The notes below the pieces were generated by a model. That model was not told where the DNA came from. It saw only the letters and a list, made by a program, of their open reading frames with translations, and did not search any database. Source: Pseudobdellovibrionaceae bacterium (lineage in GTDB: Bacteria; Bdellovibrionota; Bdellovibrionia; Bdellovibrionales; JAMPXM01). Taken from it: a stretch of DNA of 10,679 bases. The stretch covers positions 1 through 10,679 of the forward strand of contig JALHOI010000064.1 in the NCBI GenBank assembly GCA_022843085.1, written 5' to 3'. Both the position numbers and the translations under genes were made by a program. Shown one piece after another: positions 7,006-10,679 of the stretch; position 1 is the first letter of the stretch, and every line of letters starts with the position of its first letter.

Positions 7006-7643
7006 CACACACTACAAACATGCTACCGATGAATGAGGGGCTTCTTCAACTTCCTGCGGATCCTTTCGATGGGCTTCGACAATGGCTTGATGAGGCGAAA
7101 GCCGCGGGCGCCGCAGAGCCAACAGCGATGACTCTTGCGACGGCCTCAAGCGATGGAACGCCAATGGCGCGAATCGTTCTCTACAAGGGCTCGTCAACAA
7201 GTTCGCTTGGTCGCGAGGCCGCCGAGTTCTATACGAATTACGAAAGTCGCAAATCGCGTGCGCTCATCGAAAATCCGCGAGCTGCGTTGGTGTTTCATTG
7301 GAACATCATGCGTCGTCAGTTGCGATTCGAGGGCGTGGTCGAGAAGGTTTCAGTTGAAGAGTCGAACGCCTATTTTCAGTCGCGTGCTCGCGATAGCCAG
7401 ATCGGCGCCTGGTCGTCGCCACAATCGGATTACCTGCAGGACCGCACTGAACTGCTTGCGCGCATTGAAGCCACGAAGAAACGTTTCGGCGAATCGAAAA
7501 TTCCGTGTCCGCCGTTTTGGGGCGGGTGGCGGCTGACACCATCTCGAATCGAATTTTGGGAAGAGCGACCTTTTCGCCTGCACGAGCGCTACGAGCTGAA
7601 ATTTGAAAACGGACTCTGGGTCAAACGTCGCCTGGCTCCGTAG
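6990..7643 (+). CDS. pdxH: Pyridoxamine/pyridoxine 5'-phosphate oxidase
   Basis: PdxH is an FMN enzyme that oxidises pyridoxine or pyridoxamine 5'-phosphate to pyridoxal 5'-phosphate with O2. At 217 residues it is the E. coli length (218). Diagnostic segments are LPADPF (21-26), EPTAMTLATAS (43-53), RIVLYKG (61-67), FYTNYESRKS (80-89), RQLRFEG (109-115), SRARDSQIGAWSS (131-143), PPFWGGWRL (174-182), EFW (188-190) and RLHERYE (196-202), ending in RLAP. The ATG at 6990 has AGGA at 6979-6982, 7 bases upstream; ATGs at 7020 and 7029 lack this. With this start, the first bases overlap the 5' end of the divergent thiL by about 16 bases. The stop TAG shares its last base with a long hairpin. Confidence 0.95.
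   Translation: MNQTPSHTTNMLPMNEGLLQLPADPFDGLRQWLDEAKAAGAAEPTAMTLATASSDGTPMARIVLYKGSSTSSLGREAAEFYTNYESRKSRALIENPRAALVFHWNIMRRQLRFEGVVEKVSVEESNAYFQSRARDSQIGAWSSPQSDYLQDRTELLARIEATKKRFGESKIPCPPFWGGWRLTPSRIEFWEERPFRLHERYELKFENGLWVKRRLAP
7020..7049 (-). promoter_or_regulatory. Weak candidate promoter for thiL, minus strand
   Basis: Read on the minus strand, TTGAAG (7049-7044) and TAGCAT (7025-7020) are 18 bases apart and each match the sigma-70 consensus at 4 of 6 positions. Transcription would start near 7013, only a few bases before the ATG at 7005, and the element would lie inside the first codons of pdxH. It fits the short-leader picture but may be chance. Confidence 0.2.
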
Positions 7644-7676
7644 GTACCTGCTTCCCAATTTTGGGAAGCAGGTACC
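7643..7676. terminator. 16-bp perfect hairpin between convergent pdxH and HIT gene
   Basis: GGTACCTGCTTCCCAA (7643-7658) and TTGGGAAGCAGGTACC (7661-7676) are perfect reverse complements. Sterically the stem is 14 bp with an AATTTT loop. It begins on the last base of the pdxH stop and ends 6 bases short of the HIT-gene stop at 7683-7685, so it would form at the 3' end of both transcripts. The expected role is bidirectional termination or 3'-end protection. There is no U-run after the stem in either direction, so it is not a textbook intrinsic terminator. Confidence 0.7.
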
Positions 7677-7682
7677 CTAAAC

Positions 7683-8021
7683 CTACCCCGGTGGCCAGGT
7701 CATCTGGCGGCCGCCTAGAATGTGGATGTGCAGGTGAAAGACGCTTTGGCCACCTTGATCGTTGGTGTTCACGACAAGCCGGTAGCCGTCGCGCGCGAGA
7801 CCCTGGTCGTTCGCGATCTTAGATGCAACGACCATCATGTGGCCCAGCAGAGCTTCGTCTGATTTCGTGACTTCAGCCATCGAGCGAATTTCTTTTTTTG
7901 GAATCAGCAGGATGTGCGTTGGCGCTTGACCCTGAATATCGTGAAACGCAAGGCAGAGCGAATCTTCGTGTACGATGCGAGCTGGAATCTCTTTGTCGAT
8001 GATTTTTTTAAAGATGGTCAC
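7683..8021 (-). CDS. HIT-family nucleotide hydrolase, HINT type
   Basis: Purine nucleoside phosphoramidate hydrolase of the HINT branch of the histidine-triad family, expected to be a cytoplasmic homodimer. The 112-residue protein has the complete signature: DIQGQAPTHILLIPKK (28-43), GQSVFHLHIHILGG (91-104) with the triad His96, His98 and His100, and the HINT C-terminus GRQMTWPPG (104-112). The start is GTG at 8021 with GGGAG 6 bases upstream. That ribosome-binding site overlaps the stop codon of the upstream membrane-protein gene (stop 8025-8027, gap 3 bases), so the two genes are surely cotranscribed and probably coupled. The substrate in this cell cannot be told from sequence. Confidence 0.93.
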   Translation of the reverse strand: MTIFKKIIDKEIPARIVHEDSLCLAFHDIQGQAPTHILLIPKKEIRSMAEVTKSDEALLGHMMVVASKIANDQGLARDGYRLVVNTNDQGGQSVFHLHIHILGGRQMTWPPG

Positions 8022-8024
8022 GCG

Positions 8025-9548
8025 CTACTCCCACTTCGATTCTTCGACTGATGCCATCTTTCTTAGGTTCTGTTGTAAAGAGTTAAATCTGCGATCTTTT
8101 GCACGCATCGTAATTTCGCCCTGACCCAAAACTTTGTTGAGACGGATCAAGTGTAAGTTTGCAGTTTGCTTCAGCGTCGGCAACAGCTCGCGTGGTTGCC
8201 GTGCGGCCCAGTCGACCCAGACATCCACCCGATGAATTTCGAGGTCGACGGCTGTACGAATTAGGCGATCAAGATCTTGGTCGATCGAAGTTAAAAAGGT
8301 CGTGACCGCTTTGAGCTGCGGATCAATCGCTTTTAGCGCCACAATTTCAGCTTGAAGCCAGGGCCAATTCTTCATCCAGAATTCAGTCATCGGATCAATC
8401 TTCGACCCATCGGTTGCTGAAAATACGGCAGCCGAGGTACGCCGTTCAACGTCAGCAATCAAGGCTCGTGAGAGATGAAGGCGCTCGAGTATACGAAGCA
8501 TAGTTTCAAACGCTTTGAGCTCACGAAGCGTGTGCCGGTCGTTTGAAGAAAGATCAGTATGCGTCTCGGCGCGAGAAGCCAGATGACGCAGACGTGTTGC
8601 TCCAGAACCTAAACGCGTCGCAAATGCAGTTTCGCTTTCTGGAGTAATTTCTGGAGTCAGTGGAATTCCGGCTTCAAGTGGGCGAAGTGTTTGGATGAGA
8701 TCAGATTGAATTGCGATTCGAGATTCAGCGACATCGCGCCGCCATTCTTCAGGATTAAATACGTCGGGAGCGAGCGCCATTGCAAATCCAGCGATGACGA
8801 AGACACCAATTCCACTCACGAAAGAAAGAGATGTCGCTTCCCAGTGCGGGCCAGCTATTCGCGAAAGCTGAATTAAGATGGCTGTGCTGGTGACTCCAGT
8901 AAAAATGGCAATCAAAAGTAGCTCTGGCCGAACCGGTGATTCGGTCAGTGCACCGGCCGCCGCCGCCGCAACGTAAAGTGCGGCTAGAAGTGAAAATTCA
9001 AACCAAGGTCTTCTTCGCTGCGAATGTTTCGATCGAGAAAAAGCGAGAGTCGAACCGAAACTAAGGCCCGTGATAAGTTCGAAAGGGCCAAAATTAGTTC
9101 CACTCGAGTTTGCGATGTTCGCAGCGACCCCGGTGAAAATAGTAATCGCCAGGGTTATGACACTCCAGCCAAGAAGTCCCAATCGAGACACCAGAAAGTA
9201 GGCGGAGGCCAGAAGTGCGAAACCAAGAAGCAAGCTTTCGAAAACGTTTGTCGCAACGAGTGGGTAAGATAGCAACCGAAGGCGCTCGCCCTGAAGCGTC
9301 GACAGTGCGTCGTTAGCACCGCTGAGGTTTAAGCCGTTCGTCTCGATGTTTGAGTTCAGCTGCAGGCTTAGGCCTGCCACAATCGTTGAGATGGCGATCG
9401 CGAGAATCGGCGCCAGTTCTCTCGATCGTTTTGCAAGTCCCGATGGGCGAGGAGAAAAGGCATAGAAGTCGAAAAACGCAAGAGCCGTCAGCGTCGCAAG
9501 AATGCCGACTAGAGTCGTCAGTATGTTCACGTCAAGCAGCGTCGGCAT
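8025..9548 (-). CDS. Multi-pass membrane protein with C-terminal helical cytoplasmic domain, unknown function
   Basis: I do not recognise this 507-residue protein. Residues 1-261 hold seven or eight hydrophobic helices, at about 9-30, 46-64, 97-120, 124-143, 156-171 (weaker), 184-201, 208-227 and 240-260. Residues 262-507 are soluble, charged and helical, with heptad-like stretches (for example 337-370 and 400-440) and no nucleotide-binding, protease or kinase motif that I can see. A conspicuous Trp-rich patch lies at 391-398 (WMKNWPWL). There is no cleavable signal peptide; the first helix starts near residue 9. The start is the ATG at 9548 with only a weak GAGA about 9 bases upstream. Its stop lies 3 bases before the HINT gene, which is the only context clue. 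It might be a sensor or scaffold, but no function should be assigned. Confidence 0.85.
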   Translation of the reverse strand: MPTLLDVNILTTLVGILATLTALAFFDFYAFSPRPSGLAKRSRELAPILAIAISTIVAGLSLQLNSNIETNGLNLSGANDALSTLQGERLRLLSYPLVATNVFESLLLGFALLASAYFLVSRLGLLGWSVITLAITIFTGVAANIANSSGTNFGPFELITGLSFGSTLAFSRSKHSQRRRPWFEFSLLAALYVAAAAAGALTESPVRPELLLIAIFTGVTSTAILIQLSRIAGPHWEATSLSFVSGIGVFVIAGFAMALAPDVFNPEEWRRDVAESRIAIQSDLIQTLRPLEAGIPLTPEITPESETAFATRLGSGATRLRHLASRAETHTDLSSNDRHTLRELKAFETMLRILERLHLSRALIADVERRTSAAVFSATDGSKIDPMTEFWMKNWPWLQAEIVALKAIDPQLKAVTTFLTSIDQDLDRLIRTAVDLEIHRVDVWVDWAARQPRELLPTLKQTANLHLIRLNKVLGQGEITMRAKDRRFNSLQQNLRKMASVEESKWE

Positions 9549-9788
9549 CGTGGTGTCTCATCGGATCGGCCGTTCGCCGGTATTAAGGACAACGAACAAA
9601 GTCTCGACCTTGCCTCTGCGAAACGACTCGTTTTGAAACGTGAACTGCAAAAGCAGGGTTTTGACAATCGTGACAATTGAACCGCGGGTACCCAATCCGC
9701 TTTGGACCTGCTAGGTGGTTGATTGGAATCTGGGAAACAGCAGTCTGCTACGGACCAGTTTGCAACGGCTTGAATGAGGAGATTTTGT
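9549..9788. promoter_or_regulatory. Divergent intergenic region with tandem TGACAATYG repeat
   Basis: This 240-base gap must hold promoters for the membrane-protein/HINT unit (leftward) and the peroxiredoxin (rightward). The main feature is a tandem 9-base direct repeat, TGACAATCG (9662-9670) and TGACAATTG (9671-9679), beginning with a perfect TTGACA at 9661. No good -10 hexamer lies 16-18 bases on, so I cannot call a promoter. A small dyad, AGCAG-T-CTGCT, is at 9739-9749, and CTGC-AAAA-GCAG at 9645-9656. I see no OxyR- or PerR-like operator. No gene is supported here. Confidence 0.35.
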
Positions 9789-10433
9789 ATGGCGCTTCGC
9801 ATTGGTGATACGGCCCCAGACTTTCAACAAGATTCGACAGACGGAGAAATTGATTTTCACGCTTGGGCCGGCAGCCACTGGGTGATTCTCTTTTCGCACC
9901 CCCGCGACTTCACTCCGGTCTGTACGACAGAACTTGGCGAAGTGGCTCGGTTAAAGCCTGAGTTCGAGAAGAGAGATGTGAAGGCGATTGGCCTTAGCGT
10001 TGATCCCTTGAAAGACCACCTCGCCTGGGCGGGTGATATCAAAGAGACGCAAGGATACGCCTTGAATTTTCCGCTTCTTGCCGACGCAGACAAGAAGGTC
10101 GCAAATCTTTATGACATGATTCACCCCAACGCCGATGACACATTTACGGTTCGTTCGGTGTTTGTGATTGATCCAAAAAAGAAGATTCGATTGATCATCA
10201 CTTATCCGGCTAGCACGGGGCGAAATTTCATCGAGATTTTGCGCGTCATCGATTCGTTGCAACTCACGGATTCTTACAAAGTTGCAACGCCGGTGAACTG
10301 GAAAAACGGCGACGACGTTATCATAGTTCCGTCGTTAAAGGATGAAGCCGAGATGAAAACACTTTTTCCTTCGGGATGGAAAACGGTGAAGCCTTATCTT
10401 CGGCTTACTCCTCAGCCAAATCTAAAGAAGTAG
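9789..10433 (+). CDS. 1-Cys peroxiredoxin, Prx6 type
   Basis: Thiol peroxidase that reduces H2O2 and organic peroxides, cytoplasmic (no signal peptide). In 214 residues the active site is HPRDFTPVCTTELG (37-50) with peroxidatic Cys45, Thr42 and Pro43; the conserved arginine is likely Arg125 or Arg138. The C-terminal Prx6 domain is present: NWKNGDDVIIVP (about 174-185) and GWKTVKPYLRLTPQP (196-210). Cys45 is the only cysteine in the protein, so no intramolecular or intersubunit resolving cysteine exists, which confirms the one-Cys mechanism and implies an outside thiol reductant. I chose the ATG at 9789, 7 bases after AGGAG (9777-9781); an in-frame ATG at 9774 would place that site inside the gene. 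No reductase or regulator gene lies beside it. Confidence 0.94.
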   Translation: MALRIGDTAPDFQQDSTDGEIDFHAWAGSHWVILFSHPRDFTPVCTTELGEVARLKPEFEKRDVKAIGLSVDPLKDHLAWAGDIKETQGYALNFPLLADADKKVANLYDMIHPNADDTFTVRSVFVIDPKKKIRLIITYPASTGRNFIEILRVIDSLQLTDSYKVATPVNWKNGDDVIIVPSLKDEAEMKTLFPSGWKTVKPYLRLTPQPNLKK

Positions 10434-10462
10434 CGACAGCGAGGCGATCGAGCCGAGCCGGT

Positions 10463-10679
10463 CTAATCTCGCTCGTCGAGACCCAGAATCTCTCGGCACT
10501 GATCGATCTGAATCTCAATTTCTTCAAGGGCTCGCTTCAGCTTTCGAAGATCGGGCTCGTCGAGGTCTGCCGAGAGCGCCGTTTTAACGATCGGCAGCTT
10601 CTTGAGCCATTGGCCCTGCCGAGCTGCATAGATTTCAGGTATGCCTGATCTCACGGCCGCCTGGCGCGCGTTTCCATCT
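10463..10679 (-). CDS. Partial C-terminal reading frame, helical, unknown
   Basis: A minus-strand frame stays open from the window edge to a TAG at 10463-10465, about 71 codons. Its end is strongly helical and charged (DEPDLRKLKRALEEIEIQID, followed by QCREILGL), with heptad spacing typical of a short coiled coil. I do not recognise the family. It is most likely the tail of a gene that starts beyond base 10679. A GTG at 10654 preceded by AGG could instead start a 63-residue protein. It converges on the peroxiredoxin gene with a 29-base gap and no clear terminator hairpin. Reading frames on the opposite strand here overlap the peroxiredoxin and look like shadows. Confidence 0.5.
   Translation of the reverse strand, partial: DGNARQAAVRSGIPEIYAARQGQWLKKLPIVKTALSADLDEPDLRKLKRALEEIEIQIDQCREILGLDERD

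Noticed and set aside
7005..7060. TPP riboswitch upstream of thiL
   Set aside because: There is no CTGAGA-type core and too little room before the start codon; the upstream sequence is pdxH coding DNA.
9527..9802. 91-codon minus-strand frame across the peroxiredoxin upstream region
   Set aside because: It overlaps the start of both flanking genes, has no ribosome-binding site and no recognisable domain, and it would occupy the shared promoter region.
1..10679. CRISPR arrays, tRNA or rRNA genes, insertion sequences, prophage or toxin-antitoxin genes
   Set aside because: I read both strands for repeat-spacer patterns, cloverleaf ends, transposase motifs and small gene pairs and saw none.

Overview
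This window looks like ordinary chromosomal housekeeping DNA from a Gram-negative bacterium of moderate GC (a little over 50% by eye). The best taxonomic clue is the elongation factor G at the left end. It carries the sequence marks of the mitochondrial-EF-G1-like clade (called spdEFG1 in spirochaetes, planctomycetes and the former Deltaproteobacteria), not those of classical str-operon EF-G. With the standalone gene order and a PilZ protein, this suggests a member of the former Deltaproteobacteria, possibly Bdellovibrionota. That placement is an inference and not proven. I see no mobile element, CRISPR array, tRNA, rRNA or phage gene.

Layout, left to right. (1) 211-2325, minus: EF-G, followed by about 210 bases with short hairpins and no convincing gene. 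(2) 2487-5237, plus: a tightly overlapping three-gene unit of a RecQ-family helicase, Aat (leucyl/phenylalanyl-tRNA-protein transferase) and a SlyD-like FKBP prolyl isomerase. Each downstream start lies inside the gene before it. (3) 5276-7005, minus: thiL (thiamine-monophosphate kinase) translationally coupled to a PilZ-domain protein with a C-terminal membrane anchor; convergent with group 2. (4) 6990-7643, plus: pdxH (pyridoxamine 5'-phosphate oxidase), head to head with thiL and apparently overlapping its 5' end. (5) 7683-9548, minus: an unrecognised 507-residue membrane protein followed 3 bases later by a HINT-type HIT protein. This unit converges on pdxH across a 16-bp perfect hairpin. 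(6) 9789-10433, plus: a one-cysteine peroxiredoxin of the Prx6 type, divergent from group 5. (7) 10463-10679, minus: a short helical reading frame, probably the end of a gene that continues beyond the window.

Functions are mixed: translation and protein turnover (EF-G, Aat), folding (SlyD-like), DNA repair (RecQ), B1 and B6 cofactor synthesis (ThiL, PdxH), c-di-GMP response (PilZ) and peroxide defence. I find no evidence for a new defence or mobile system. The observations most worth a second look are the EF-G subclass, the unknown membrane protein paired with HINT, the overlapping divergent thiL/pdxH starts, the long tail-less hairpin between convergent stops, a possible leaderless promoter at the RecQ gene, and the altered RecQ architecture.
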